From Lineus longissimus (taxonomy: Eukaryota > Nemertea > Pilidiophora > Heteronemertea > Lineidae): 64,000 nucleotides of DNA. Position numbers and translations under genes: made by a program. Shown here piece after piece: positions 13,358-28,300 of this stretch (position 1 is its first letter; each line of letters opens with the position of its first letter). The notes below the pieces were generated by a model. It was given only the letters and a program-made list of their open reading frames with translations. It ran no database searches and was not told the origin of the DNA. Location: assembly GCF_910592395.1 (NCBI RefSeq), contig NC_088308.1, positions 1,986,001-2,050,000 on the forward strand, written 5' to 3'.

Positions 13358-16300
13358 GTAAGTTCACTTTGCCTCCAATTTTGATTCTTTCTCAGAAAAA
13401 CAATCACTTAGTGCTGAAGGTAGGTGCACCTGGTTAAAATGAGGAAACTCGTGTCTTGTGCACAGATGTGAAGACAGGTTAATGTGACACCTACATCCGG
13501 AAGACAGCTTCACACACCAGGGTCATCCACATGCTCCTCAACCTTGCATTACCCTCAGTCGTCGCTTCCTGATTGTGCAACTCTTGTGAAATATTTCTGT
13601 TTTACGCTTACCATACACTTGCTGTGGTGTCCAAATGATTTAGTGGCTAAATAATGTCTACAAACTCCTAATCATGTAAACCTCACACCATGTTCATTTC
13701 ACCTTTTAGGTAATGCACATGACAGAAACCCATATATCATGGCCGTCCAAATTAAAAATTGGTGCAAAGTCAAAAAAAGGTGAGTACCTTCTGTTTGTTA
13801 TTTAGAACTACTTTCAGTTTGCTTGTCATGCCATCTGGTGGATGTGAACTAAACTGAAAGCTTACTTCTCGTTCAAACAATCCCTGTTGCCAAAAAGCTC
13901 CTTGAGGCATGAATGCCATGGCAGGGTTTTGTATGCACAGGAATAACAAGATACAGCATTTCAAAATTTGGTTCCAATTTCTGCCAATCAGATGCTGACG
14001 TCTTCAAATGAACATTATCACATCGATTTATTCCCCTGCGTGTGCACCCGACTTTAAGAACTGTAGTCCACAACACTTTATTTTCATCCAGGACTTGTTG
14101 ACTCTCTAAAACAATATTGATCTTGCATGTTTAAACCTAATATCTCGTGCAAGCCACTTCATCAATCAAAATGTTAGATTATATGATTGAATCTTGTCCT
14201 GATGACCCTGATTGCGATGGGTCATATCCTGTAATATCTTACTTCAGTAGTCTGTCATATGAGAGCAGTATCATGATATCTGACAGTTAGATCATATAAA
14301 TATCTCTGAGGTGTTTTATTGACAACTTGTATGAGTCACTCAACTGAATAGGTGATAGATTTGGCCAGCAACTTTCTTGGTCCATAGATCCAAACCTTTT
14401 CAATAATCATGAACTTCCAACTTGTACGAAAGAACTACCCGCTCTTTGCATTATTTGCTAGACATCTGTATGTCCTTGTCTAGCCTGAAAATATGTGCAC
14501 TATTTGTGGTAGATGGGTGGAATGGTTGTATTCTTTCGAAAGGATTCTCTACGATATTCTTTCATTGATATTGGTTCATAGAATGCTCTGTTTGTTTGTT
14601 TAGAGTATCTGGGTTGAAGAGGTAGAAATTGGAGCTCCTGCTGACGCTAGGCCTATGTCTGGCCACTTAGTTCTTATGTTCACTCCCAATACTATTTCTT
14701 GCCAAATTTTAACACTTTCAGTGCCATCCAATGAATATCTGCTTTCTTCAGGGCTAGTGAAGAACTAAATGATGATCTAATTGATTCATCGCAGAAGGCC
14801 AATCTGCCCCATTTTCATTGGAAAACTTATCTGACATATGGTAAAAAATAAAGAGTGATTTCAGCCCATCGTTTAGCGATAATATGATATGTATCGAAAT
14901 GAATATTTGTTGTTGTATGGAAAGGATAGATAAGTTGGAGAACTCTGACAGGTAAACATATGGTCAGAGAAAGTGACCAGATAAAATGGATCGTCATTGG
15001 GTTATGAAGTGCTTTAGCTAAATATTTGGTGCATCAACTGGCAAGTTGCAATTCATAAAATATAGATGATTCAGCATATCGTCCCCCTCATAAAATAATT
15101 GCCCAAGTCATATTTTGGATATCAATTGGTGCCATACTTCATGATTGTACTAATGCATTTTCACTGAATACTTTTGTAATACAAACGGGCCAATTTGCAC
15201 TTTCATTTATCTTTCCAAATTACTTCTATTATGTGGAATTCCATATTGTTCCATTAAAGTTGAGATGTGTGATTTCTTTTAAATAATTCTATGGAGTGCA
15301 TTCATGTGATGATGAAATTTGGGTCAGTGTTACAATGTGTGTTTACATTTTCTATTGGGATAATTCAATATAAAATCACAGTCGTGTTGCTTTACCATCC
15401 AAATATCCGTGCTGGTTATCTTACTCAAGGCACCAGAAAATATTTTATCTATGTTTTTCTACCCAGTTCTAATTCGATAATTGGCCCGGGAGGTTTATGG
15501 TTAAGTATCCTTTTCCAAACCCAAGGAAAGTTGCAGGTGCTGCCACCTGTTACTCAAGACCTAAAGGAGATCGCCAACTGCTGCACTGGCTGACATCGCC
15601 AAGTGCCCACACAAGGGTCTCCATAAATCAGATAAAACTTGATGAAATATTGTTAAATCATTAAACTACAGGTTCCTACTGAAATATAACACCCAGTAGT
15701 TACAAGATTATCTTTCACGAAGTTATGTGTCATAGATACACAAAGGAGCTTGTCAAGAGTTTATCATACATGATGAAATATTGAGTTTTCTTTTGTTATG
15801 GGGAGAATACTTAATTAAAAATTGTCTTGACACTTTCCTTATCAGATTGAAGGTAGCTCCCTTGTTTAGTTGACCCGACTAAATGTAGGTGGCTACTCTG
15901 TAAAGTTGTTGTGATTCATTGTCGATGTCAGAATGTGATCGAATTCTAGGGTCACCCTTCATGATGCCATGAGAGCCGGTTGTAAGACTCGCCAAAGTTT
16001 CATGTCAGCCTGATGGGTAGGCTATATCAGTGAGAGTGGAAGGTGATCAACACTCCTGACATCCTCATTCAAAGAAGGCCCCATCCCGAATCCCGACAGG
16101 GAATTTCAGCTTGACAGTTTTTTCCACTCCAGAATTTTCACATCTTACCCCAGTTAGTCTAATCTCCACCTTTGGTAGTCTTCGAGTTCGTTGATAATGC
16201 CTTGTGTGTCAAGATGTTCCAGTTCTAGTTCCTTTCTGTTGTCATAGATGGCCATACCGGAGAGTCATGCTTTAGTGTGTCAGTGAGGGGTCAGGTGGCT

Positions 16301-19300
16301 CTACTAGCCTTCATAGCTTTTATGTTCCACGTGCCAATCAGTTGCTTGTTATGAAAAGATTTCTTCAAGTGACTGATTTCGCTGCCCTACTGAGTGTCAA
16401 GTGAAGATGGGTAGAGAGATGGGGGGGGGGGGGACTGGTGGTAGGGTTATAATATGGCCTATGCTGACAAGAAGTTCTCAAGTTGAAAGGATGTCATCAA
16501 TCAACAGGACTAACCCACTTGGAGATATCAATAAAGCAGAGAAGCATGTAATCCATGTTCAATTCTAATTGAGAATGGACACAAGACGCACATTGATTAT
16601 TAGTCATGCGTACTTTAATAAAGGAGGGTCAGGGCATTCTAACCTTGTCATTGATTTCACCCACTGGGGCAAAATCTGAAATAGGTCCCATTTAGATACC
16701 TATCATCAATAAGCTTAAAAATACAAAAAAATGTGAATAATACCAGCTTGTACTCTTACAAGATATTGGGTGGGTTGAGATTTTTGTGACCAGGATGATA
16801 TTCAACTTGGAGGGTGTCGTTGACACGTCTGCTTTAAGAGATGAAAAAAGATGGCGGAAAAGTGTAGTATTTATTGTCATGATTGTGCGGGTGTATTAAA
16901 ATGCATCTGAAAACAAGGTCCCAGTTTTATCGATGATATAACTTATCTCTAAGTTGCCAAATTGAATGCTTTTCTTCAGTTTGCACCTGATGGTAACAGT
17001 CTGATAATTATGAAACTTCGAAAGGGAAAGATAATCTGCCCATTTTCCCAACAATGCCAGATTTTAACAAAAGAAACAATACATGTGTACCAAGAAACAT
17101 GACAATATGTGTCCATTGTGATTTTCACAATGAATGATATACTATTTCCTGTGGCCGATTTGTTACCTATGATACCATTGTTAAACAACATTGGAGAAAA
17201 GAATGGTTTCTTTGGATGATTTCCGATGATTGTCATTTGTACTGGATGGTTGGACAGATTTTGACATGATTCATACGATTCACATGGATAGCCTATAAAA
17301 AAAATTGTGTGGTTTACTCAGATGTGAGTGTTTTCTGGGTGGTCTTTATGAATCCATGTAATATTGCAAGAGCAGAACAATATTCTCAATGAGAAGGTTC
17401 TCCATGCAGGAAATATAGCCTAGCTATGAATCTGGCATGAATTTGGTCTCAAGAGGGTTAAGGTTTGGTGAATTTGGATTTGAAAGAAAAGCAAAAACAT
17501 TCAACGTGAAGTTTCAAGGGTCATTTGAAGACTTGTTTGGACTTTTAAAAAGCCTTTGGGACACCACTCAAGTGAAACATGTGAAGTCCCGACAGTTTAA
17601 GGTGTTCAAATAGTTTGTTTCTCGCCAAAGGTTGCAGGTGTTTTCAATTTCTTATCTAACATTTCACATTGGAGTAACCCCCTAGGACAATATACAAACC
17701 AGTCGTGTAACATAACATCACTTATTGTCCCCAAAAGAGAAGTGCCCTCCATGATTATCCCAAAGGAAACCCCAGATAGTTTCGAGTGGGTTGTACATGT
17801 AAAGATTGCACTTTTGATAAAATGGCTTGGGTCAAAATCCACTTGTTACCTGGAGGGTCAGAAGTGCACCAGCTATTATCGGATTTTCGTTCCATGGGTG
17901 TTACATTTTTTGAGTCAAAGAAAAGTGACAGTGTAATGTAAGCTATTTAGCATGGCAGATGAATTGAGCTTCAATTTTTACCTGTTTCTGCTTAAACAAT
18001 TAATGCAAAAGGCTGGACTGAATACAACTAAGATGTAGTTAGATGACATGTACATCAATTGGACAACATTGGTTTTCAACAACACCAGAAAAACCCGACC
18101 AACGCCGTCCGATAGAGGCCGCCAGTGTAATCAGTCACGTGCCGCCATTGACGAATCAGCTCGCAGCAATCAATCACAATGGCAGCCTAAACGAGACGCG
18201 GTATCCGTTTGAATTACGCTTTGTTATCTGATATAAAATTGCCGAATTACAAGAGAGAAAAACGAGTAGTCCATAATAAAAGTACGGCTCGCAGTATGTT
18301 TTGGCTAAACGATCGTACGTCTTGTGTTCGAGGACACAGGTGATCATAATCAGGACACCTCTTTATTTAGGACAGCGTCCCTGATGTCCTTGTTTGTATG
18401 CTCCCACCTGATATGACTGTTCACCAGAGGATCTAACAAATTTGCAATCAAATTACTGGAATGCCTACATCAATTTCAAACCTGGATGCCAACAAGACCA
18501 ACCTCCATCCCACCCCACCCCCACCCCACCCCCACCCCCAAGGTACACAGTACACCCCCCACAAAATGCCCAACTTTTTTACATTAGACAATTAGATATA
18601 GGAAAGCTACCATCAGTAATAAACTTTGGGTGCAGGGAAACTGGACTCATGCAGTCATGATTAGCATGATCATCAAGTGAAAAATGAATTTTCAAACTTC
18701 ATTTAAAATCTAGAGTGAAAAATTTAAATCTCAGTAGTATCAGAATGATGGTGTTTCACATTAGCATGAAACAAGCACGATTTAAAACTAGGTATATTGC
18801 ATAGATCAACCCCCCAAGCTCCCTAGTGACCCCCTCGCAATGACCAATTCAATTTTTTGCTGTCACATCATTAAAACCTCCAATTTCGGCATGCAAGTGG
18901 ACAAAGAAAAAAATGTTCCAAAACACCAGAAGCAGTGTTATCATGACTCTAGATGGTATTGCCCTCTCCCGGATCTATCGGCAACTAAAATATTATCGCT
19001 AGAAATGCCAGTTTTTTAGCCGTAAAAACGCCTCAAAGGCTTATTTTCCTGATTTTCCCTGTTTGAACTTCATCAATGCATGCAAAGCGGCGGTACAAAG
19101 GTGGACAAAGGATTTTTTTGACTAAATTCACTGAAATTTCGCACAGTATTAGCTAGACATTAGAGGAAACCAATGGGCTATCGGCAAAGTGCGTAATGCT
19201 CCCCACCGCCTGATTAACTCTGCTTTTGGAGATTGCCCTAAGCTAAGCGCACTACTGCGTTGATCGGCCGAGATGGTAATTAGTGCGCATGCGCAAGTTC

Positions 19301-22300
19301 GAGTCGGGGATTTCTGGTATTGATCTGCCATATATATACTTGAAGATGGCCTGAATTCATGTGTCGAAGGGAGAAAAAAGTTGTCGTCTCATGCTGAAAT
19401 TATGACTAATTTTTTGAAAGCCATTTTGTGTTTACCTATTTCCATTCGTTAGACACAGACGGGATAACCCTAAAATTGAGATTAGACCTAATAACCCCCT
19501 TGCTGTCTGCCAGCAATATGTCTTCTGTCGTTGTCATTTAAAATTCCTTAGATCTTTGTCTTTTGGTGTCAGTCATTGGGACGAACGTCTTGTCTTGTCC
19601 TTCTCAATGTTGGTCAAAGTGCCTCAGTGAGTTTCCAATGAAGGCACAACTAAATTATACACAATAGATTTCAAGCCTATGTCAATTTCACCTGCAAAAT
19701 GTTCTGTTTTGTATTGGACTGGTAACTATTACAGCCAAGTCCTTCAATGGACAGAGATGTAGGCCTAACACATGAAAACCAGACTGGGTCTGAAGAAAGC
19801 TACCCTTCAAGGGGTTCATTTATGGCTCCTTGATCATTCCCAATTGCATGACCTGATAACAGGGTTACAAGGTGACATTTGAGACATCCCCTAACTTAAA
19901 AAAACACCTTTTCGCATCGAAACACTCAAGTCATTTCCTCCCAAAAGGCCCCTTGCAATCTGGATATAATGTTGATTGTTTCAGGCCCATCTTTATTAGA
20001 AATGTTAACCTATTAGTTCTGGCCAATGCATTTCTATTGCACCATGGCCATTAGCCCTGAAAACCTCAGGGTCAAAATTGCCCCCTTTGTCCCTAGTAAT
20101 TTGGTCAACCAGAGCTTTTACCTTGCGTTTGCGTGGAAGTTCTTTGTGGCCGACTTAGCCAATCTTAACAAACTCACTTAAGCATAGGGTGGGCACAATA
20201 GATCTATCTATGGTCTTATTATTGAAATTCAGTGGTATTTCCGTGACTCCCTTTGTATTGCAAATAGACCTTTCATGTTCTGTCCTGTGCATTTGTACTC
20301 TGTATATTGTCAGGTTAATTCATGGTTTAGAGTCCATGCGAGCAACAAAAACAAAAATTGGTATTTTGGATCGGGTCTCTTGTGACTGATCCGGGGCCAC
20401 TTGCATTCAGGATATAGTCAGGCACTGGTCATGTTTCGGAATGATCAGTTTGTGATTTGAAATTGACTCCAGTTGTGTTTTTGGCATTCGGATGATATGA
20501 AGCGTAAACATTAACATATCTGAAATAGATTTGTAATTTGGAAATCGATTTCTTACTTTTGGAGGAGATTTTGCCAACTTTGGATAAAAGTGACAGATGT
20601 GATTATGTTGCCGATGTACCGTCATATCTGGTCTGCGCCGGATAATCTTCCCGCGCAGCAGATGAGGAACGCACCGCCAGGATACACCCCACGGCCTCGG
20701 ATGCAGGTTGCGGGGATGAAGGATAAGATAGACAGACCTTCTTCAGCAGGTGGGGATTTGAATTTGAATTTCGTGATATTAACTGATGTTTCATGAGTCA
20801 CAATATGTCACTCATAATCATATCCATAGGCATTGCCATTGCACTGCCAAAATGAAGAAGAGTTACATACTGTGCTTTAGAGTTTAGTATGAGAAAGCTT
20901 GTGGTCTCATTGCATGGGCTCATGACTCAGAGACCTGCATGAATTAAAAAAAATGATAGGTATGCTGATGTGCTGATATTATATGAAACTGTCGCTAGCT
21001 GCGTATTCATTCCTCTGTCTGGAACTGCCTTAAGTCATTCCCTATGTGTTGTTTCAAAGTCATTTCAGAAATATCGACCATTTTAGTTTTCTCTCAGAAT
21101 TGAAGTTGCGCTGCTTTTGTGAGGCATAAAATCCTAAATGGATTGATATTTGGTGACTTGGTTGCTTCTGTGTTTTCTCAGCGATTACCTATGAACTGTT
21201 ACCAGTTGAACACAAACAAACCCAGTCAAATTTCAATGGAAAACTGGCTTCTCTTAAAAATGAAAGTCCACAAATGTGTTTTACTTAGAAATTTTAAGGT
21301 TTGTTTTCTAGTCCTAAGTCACTTTTCATTCAAGGTTTAGTTTGCTTTTGAGGGCTTGTCGTGTTCTTCAATATTTGAAGTCCATTTTGGCAGTGTCTTG
21401 TTTGAAGTTGTTTTACTTAGTTAATCTAGGATTTCCTTAGAAGTCAAATATCCAGACCATGTGGTTTAATACTCAGTCAGGCTGATATAGCAAACTTTAG
21501 ATAGATATTTTCATAATTTTCTGGTCGCAATCAGAAAGGTATCACACAGCTATCATAATAGCCTAAGATTCCTCTTCTGATGTCACTGAAGTACATCTTC
21601 CGTCTCTCAGTTTGTAACTTGGTAATTAGGTTGTTATTTGTCATTGCACTCAAGATCATTGACAAGGCTCTTAGAAAAAAGCTGCCTCATCAATGTGATC
21701 TGCTGAGTTTTGTCCTGAAAGTATCTACCAGTTGATTCTGATCGAGATTGTTTTTACCACCAGGTGAGTCTATACCATAGTGTAGTGTCCGTCCTAGCTG
21801 CATGTCTTTGATGAAAACAGCAGCTTGTATTTCTTTTTACAGCTTGCGATATTGACCATGAACTGTGTACACGTGTACCCCCAGGTCAGATGGTTATGGA
21901 GAGTCCATTAGGTCTACTTTAACGCTTTATCCTCTTATCTTGCAGATCCACATATCAAAATAGCTGGGACGCCGGCAGCCGTGGCAAATGCAAAGGATCG
22001 CATCATGGAAGTCTTAGACACAAAAGTAAGTGATATAGAGAATGTACAGTTCTGTCTAAAAGTAACATTGCTTGTGACGTATGACACAACATTCTACATT
22101 CAAACAGATATCACAGAATTTGAAACCAGGACGGGTGCTACTGCTACTGCTTCAGATGTGTTCTAGAGTGTGGTGTACGCTGATATGGTAGGAAAGTTGC
22201 TTCTGAACAGTACTGGAGGTTTTCATAGAGAGCAGTTTTGTTCTGACACGCAGGTTTTTTGTAGAGTGGTAACTTTCCCTGGCACGTGACATCATCGACT

Positions 22301-25300
22301 TTGACTAAGTCAGATGAAGCTCCTTGGGTAGATCTCTCCAAGGACAAAGAAAACTTTAGTCATGTGTAGAATGTTGACAGTCTGTAATGTACTTTCAGAA
22401 AAAAAGCTGTGCACAACCACATGGATGTTATTTCTGAGCAGTACACTGTAGAACATGTAGTAGGCCAGCAAAACGGGAAATGGAACAATTTAAAAGTACT
22501 TTTCTGACCAGTGCACTATGGTACCAACAATAAAACTGCTGATATTACCAAGAAAATTCTCTATGTGGGTGGAACTTAAATCATTGCAACATGATCCAAA
22601 GCAAGACTTTTTTTCCACATTTCCACATTGAATTGTCTGTTTATTTGAGTACATTCTCAGTATTGTACTCAAAGAGACAGGATCTATCTCCCTGGGTGGA
22701 CATTGAGCCCAGTGATGATGCTTTTAAAATAATAAGTGGACATGCAGAGGGTTTATCAAACAGTATCATTTTCTGAAGTCAGGTTCATACTTTCAAAATG
22801 TAACATCCAGGACGCATCTGAGATGATGTTGTCATTGTGAGAAGTTTGGACTTCTGGATAAATATTGCTGTTAGTTGTTTCTGACAGCACTACTTGGGTA
22901 TGAAATTTGTAAACATTGGGAAAATCTAATTGAATGATCAGATTTTCAGAGATATGCTTTCAAGACTTACTTTACCCCTCACCCTTTTGGATTTTCAAAT
23001 TCGCAACTTGTTGTGGTCAGTTAGGTGAAATACAGTCCTTTAAATTTGTTATTCTAAGGTTGGTGTTCGGCCATTTTTCTGCTTCTTCAATATTAAAATC
23101 CTGTTAATATTTTCTTAAAAAACGTGTACCAAATTATGAGTATTTACGTTTTAAATACCTTCTGATCAGTATTTATCCTGTATGTTTTGGGCAGCAGGTC
23201 CATTTAATTTGCTCAGCTAATAGAACATGCCATAAATCCGACTTTCTCTGACTTTATTGAATAATATTTTTATTTCGATGGCCCCACGCTTACAAAATGT
23301 GCAGTGATGTTTTAAACCATCTCAGGCTATTTGTAGAAGGAATTTGATTTGTGAAACAAAACGGAAATTGGTAGAAAAACAAAATTGTGGTTTTGTGGAG
23401 TTTTCAGTGTGTTAGTTCCAGGAAATGTCGAATAGCATATCCTGTTGTTAGGTCCTTTGCCTTTTGTCTCTTTACCAGCAAAGAGGATAATGTGTTTAAA
23501 ATTACTCAAGAATTAAAAGTTCAGCCTTATAATGCTTTTGCCTTCATGCTATGTTCAAATGATGATTTGGTTTTTTTAAGGGCATGTGTGATCTTACATG
23601 TACTTCTTGCCTAAAATGGCTACCATACATTCATGTTTATGCTATTGACTTCTCTGTTCTGTTGAATAATCTCGCTGTTTGATATCAATCATTATTTTTT
23701 TAACTCTGGGAAAGGATTTTGAGTGGGCCGGACATATTGTATCAAATGCCAGTTCAATGAATGAGTGAAATATGATTCATTGACATTTGACAGTACAACT
23801 GTGAGCGTATTGTAAATTATGCTGTTCCTTAGAGATTTGGGACAAACAAATTTTGTGTGAGAAAAAGTCCAAAATGAGATTGGGGGGTGCTCTATTGAGA
23901 AATGTCTAATCTTCGTCTCGAAAATGGAGCACTTTTAGTCCTCTTCAAGTGGTATATTGCTGAATATTGCTGTGCTAGCATACCCTTGAGTTATACAAAC
24001 TAAAATGGCATTTGTGTTCAAGTTATTTAAGTTCTTCTTTAATTAGTATCATCTTCACTGAACCCTGATAAGCAAGCCCCAACTCCTTGGGCATACTTCA
24101 GATTAAAGACCTAATGAGTAAGAAAGTGGGAGTCCTTATGGGATTCCTCCGATGTCTTGGTCTGGCACCTCCGAATATTATATTCTAGCTTGTCTTTCAA
24201 CCCAAACATTGACCTGAATGACCACTATCATTCAGTTTCAGATCAGTAGTCATGTCTTATAGTGAGTACATAAACATTGTGTTTACTTCCAGTGGTGTTA
24301 CTTGCTTGTCTTTGGTTTAACCTCATAAGAATTTCATGATTTGCAAAAAGAGAAGTTCAATATCCTCTCCAAATGTTATTCATCTCCGTATGTTATGAAT
24401 ATAGCGTATCAGATGCTTTTGTTCTTGATGCCTTGTGGCACATTGGGGTTCTATTTGATGCCACTTTCTAGTGGGATTTATCTAGGGGAAAATTCAGTGT
24501 GGACGTTTGAGCCACCGGCTCAATTACATCGGACGTTGGTGCAATCTTTACTAAAATGCTCTTGTGGCCGCCAACAAACGAAAGAAACCACCAGACAGCT
24601 ATAGTGTTACATCACTGTCTAATTTGCCCGATTAGATACCTAGTGTTGAGTTGCAACAATCGCTTTGAAATCTTGAAAATAATGATTTAAAGACCTACAG
24701 AACAAGTTCAATTCAAAGAGAAGTTTGTTGAATTGACTAACAAGCTTGGAAAAAGTGGCTGTGACACCATGTGATCTAACTTCTGAGGGGGAATTCGTTT
24801 AGTTTTTGTTCGAAAACCAGTGTGAGACACTTTTTCTTTAGAATGGCATTGCTGATTGTGGTTGAAGAATTCATGGTTCAAATAAGGCTGCCGTGTAACT
24901 TTGTGTAGGATCACATATCTCACAATTGCTTGGCAACTTGAGTAAAGCTGCTGACGTGAAGATGTTCTGTATCTGGGTGTACTCCACAAATTACTTTTCG
25001 GTTGCCTTTGTTTGCTGTCACAACCATCACAACACGTTGGTTGCGACTTGGGGCAAGGCACTTAACTGTGACAGTCCCCTTCAATGCTATCCATGTTGGC
25101 TCCTGAACATCGGTGTCAACCAGGTCTGCGGTGCTGGGTAGTGCCAAATCTCAGCAAACTAAAGGAGTGGCCGACCCCGCAGGAGAATCCACTGCCATGG
25201 TATCAAATGACCGGACCTGCCCTTTCATGACAATAGGTGTTTATCTTGGCCTCAGCAGGAGTGATGACCTCATGTTTGATGAACAACCAAGACTTGAAAA

Positions 25301-28300
25301 TGAACACTTCAGTTGTGTTGACCATGCATGCAGTTCTTCAGTTACAACTACAAGTTGACCTTACTCAGGTGGACGACAACCAAACCAATGCTGTAAACCC
25401 CTTTTCTGTGGTCCCAGATGAAGTTTTCAGATTCCTCTCTAAATTTCTGCTGACAGATAGATTTTTCCAATGGTACAGCCATTAGATCAGTAATTATTGT
25501 GCCATATCTGGTTTCTAATCAACACACACAAACTCCCAAATATATGAAGAGAAAGTTTCTGAACTTAGGCTACATGTACTTGAGCCTTGTCCAAATATTT
25601 GCAACCTCTTTTGGTACAACTTCTCGTTGAGAGAGATCGTATTAGAGAGGTTGTCCTCAAAGTGGTTACTGGTGCTCTGTATGTGGGAGTGAAAACATTG
25701 CTAACTGGTTAAGAGTAATGATATTATTCAAACAATGTTATTTGTTTTACTCTTTAGAGTTCCCCTGCTGTGATATTATAGTCTTAACCAACCTGATCAG
25801 CCAATGATTGCTCAGTATTGGTGCCTGTGTGTTTTCAGACAATACTGTGATATGGAATGATGTCCATTTATTTCAGCATTGACTATAATATAGAACTGAT
25901 ACTTGAGTAAAAAAGTCAATGATCTTGCATTCATTCGAATTCTTTTAGAATAGGATGAGAGCCAACTTCACCTGGTTTTAGGGTTGCGTGGACCTCACTC
26001 TAATTCTTACCTGCCTGTTCAAAGCTCTGCAAAAAACTTTCTGATCTGAAGCTCAGTGGTTGCCAGGCTGCAGCGGATGTCAATTCTTTTCTAATTAGTG
26101 TCTTCATTGAATCAATCTGCAACTGGTGAACTGCTTGAGCACTACACTCTTTCACAGTATCCCCTCTCGCATTCAGTCTTGGTTCTCCTTGTGGTCGATT
26201 TCTCTGGATTTTGATTTTCATGTGGTTTGATTTCTCTGGACTTGGATAAGCTGTTCATGAACGCCATGAGGTTCCTCTCGAGGATACGCAAGGTAATGTC
26301 ATCACTATCTTCATCACTGTGTTCTAGCCTCATTGTCCCTTGGGTAATCAGTCCTTCGTGTCACCAAAGATCCGAAGCTCCTCAGTCAGTGGAGGAGACA
26401 TGATAACGAAAGGGTTGAGATTCTTTTAACTCTTTCAGTGCCCAGGATTTGGGCATTTTTCGGCATTGTCACTACCCAAAATCTCACAAAAATAATTGAG
26501 ATACACTCATCAAAATTCTTCAAAACCTTTGTCTTTACCTCCTGTTTCAATAAAACAGCAGTAATAAGTAGGGGCATACTAGGATTATGTTCTAAATTTT
26601 TTTGAGGGAGTGGTATTTTTGGCCGATTTTCACCATTTTTCACCTAAAATGAGGGGTGGCAAACCCCACCCTACCCTCTCAGTCGAAAAAATTATTCAAT
26701 TTGGACGCCCCAGGCCAGAGAAACCATATGAACCACATTTGAGTAGCTGGGGACATCTGGTGTCGTCTGGAGGAACTAAAATACCTTAATATTTAGGACG
26801 TACATGTACGTCCTTGGCACTGAAAGAGTTAAAAACGGTGCATTGTCTTATCTTTTCAGAGCAATCGAGTGACGTTAAAGATGGATGTGTCCCATACAGA
26901 ACATTCCCATGTGATAGGAAAGGGCGGCAACAACATCAAGAAAGTCATGCAAGATACCGGCTGTCATATTCACTTCCCCGACTCAAACCGGAACAATCAA
27001 GCGGAAAAAAGTAATCAGGTAGGACGTCAAGGATCTCTCTCCCTGAACACCGGGAACATTTCTCTCATGGAATCTATGATGGTCCAGGGAAGAATCTATG
27101 CTGATTTTCACATCGGTGTGGATCTCGATCATAGATTATGTGATGGGCATCGTAGATTCTGGGCATCATAGTCTAGATTCTTGGTATCATAGATGGGCAT
27201 CATAGATTCTATGACTATGTTGGACCTTGGTAGATACTGTGATGGGAATTTTGTCATATAACATTCACTAAGTGATTCAGTTGGTTCCATCATGTGTGCA
27301 TCATTGAGTGGCAGTCTTCAAAATACTGGATTGATTTTGAAATTCTGACAGCGTCATACATTTTGTCTTCGTTGAACAATTGGCATCCTGCCTTTGTCAC
27401 CTACCATCAGTGTGGTTATGTGTAGGCCTAAGCGATCTTGTATTTTCGCCAAGAGCTCGGAGACGTGAAAAAAGCATTGGAGTGGTTTAAGTATTCAGAA
27501 GATGTGCATTAGTTTAACCTCCTGAGGATTCTCTGTAAGCCTCTTTAGAACATATTTGGGCCATGACAGTGGTGAATTAGCACCAGCCCATTCTAATCAG
27601 GTCTTGTAGGTGGGGGACAATTACTCTACTCATGGAAGTCTATGCACGTAACATGCTGCTTTCAAATCAATTGGGGTTTTCTGTTGAGTATATCATGCGA
27701 AATTGTTATGTTGCTTTTTTCTGTGAAATTCAATTGGCAACAATAATCAGGGAACCTCCCGTGTTACTTTCTGTATGTGACCCTAACATCGAATAGAGAG
27801 AACTTGTCATCTGGTACGGCATGATCTTGGGTATAAGCAAAAATATCATTATAGTTTCTTCCTCTACGTTTGCCTCTGCCTGGGAAATCATACTCCAAGG
27901 AGTTTTCCACCATCTGGACTCCATACTTGATATGTCCCATTTGGATGAGGTCTCTGGTGTAGGTTTCAGTTAGAAAGAAAGTGACCTGGAGGACAAACCA
28001 ATGTGTTGGAGGAAGTACATTGTACTTCACTCATGAACACTTAAGATGAAACAGCAGTGATCATTCTTTGGGTTGAACACATGACCAACTGATTATGAGC
28101 TTTGTTCAACCACAATCACACTCATCTCCATTTACAATATTACATGTACTATGAATTTGAAGACATGCAATGGATTTGTTTACATCAAATTGGTATTGAC
28201 CCTCTTCAATCATAGATCACAAAGTTGTTCAGTGTATTCATGTATAATGAAACTACGTGGGACAGAAAACCAGCTGAGTAGATTATATACTTGTGGAATA

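Larger units (their letters stand above)
13780..21945. other. BicC intron with promoter-like and coding-like islands
   Basis: An 8.2-kb intron, mostly A+T-rich and featureless. It has three G+C-richer islands: 18050-18220 (CACGTG and CCGCCATT motifs), 19190-19350 (NRF1 palindrome and TATA-like run) and 20590-20752 (open frame ending in a possible donor of the correct phase). These are itemised separately. A poly-G run is at 16421-16433. Confidence 0.6.
22026..26859. other. BicC intron with SINE remnant and piggyBac-type MITE
   Basis: A 4.8-kb A+T-rich intron without recognisable coding sequence. It holds a SINE core-like remnant near 25048 and a 399-bp MITE at 26430-26828. Open frames here are short and lack splice context or similarity. 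Confidence 0.6.
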
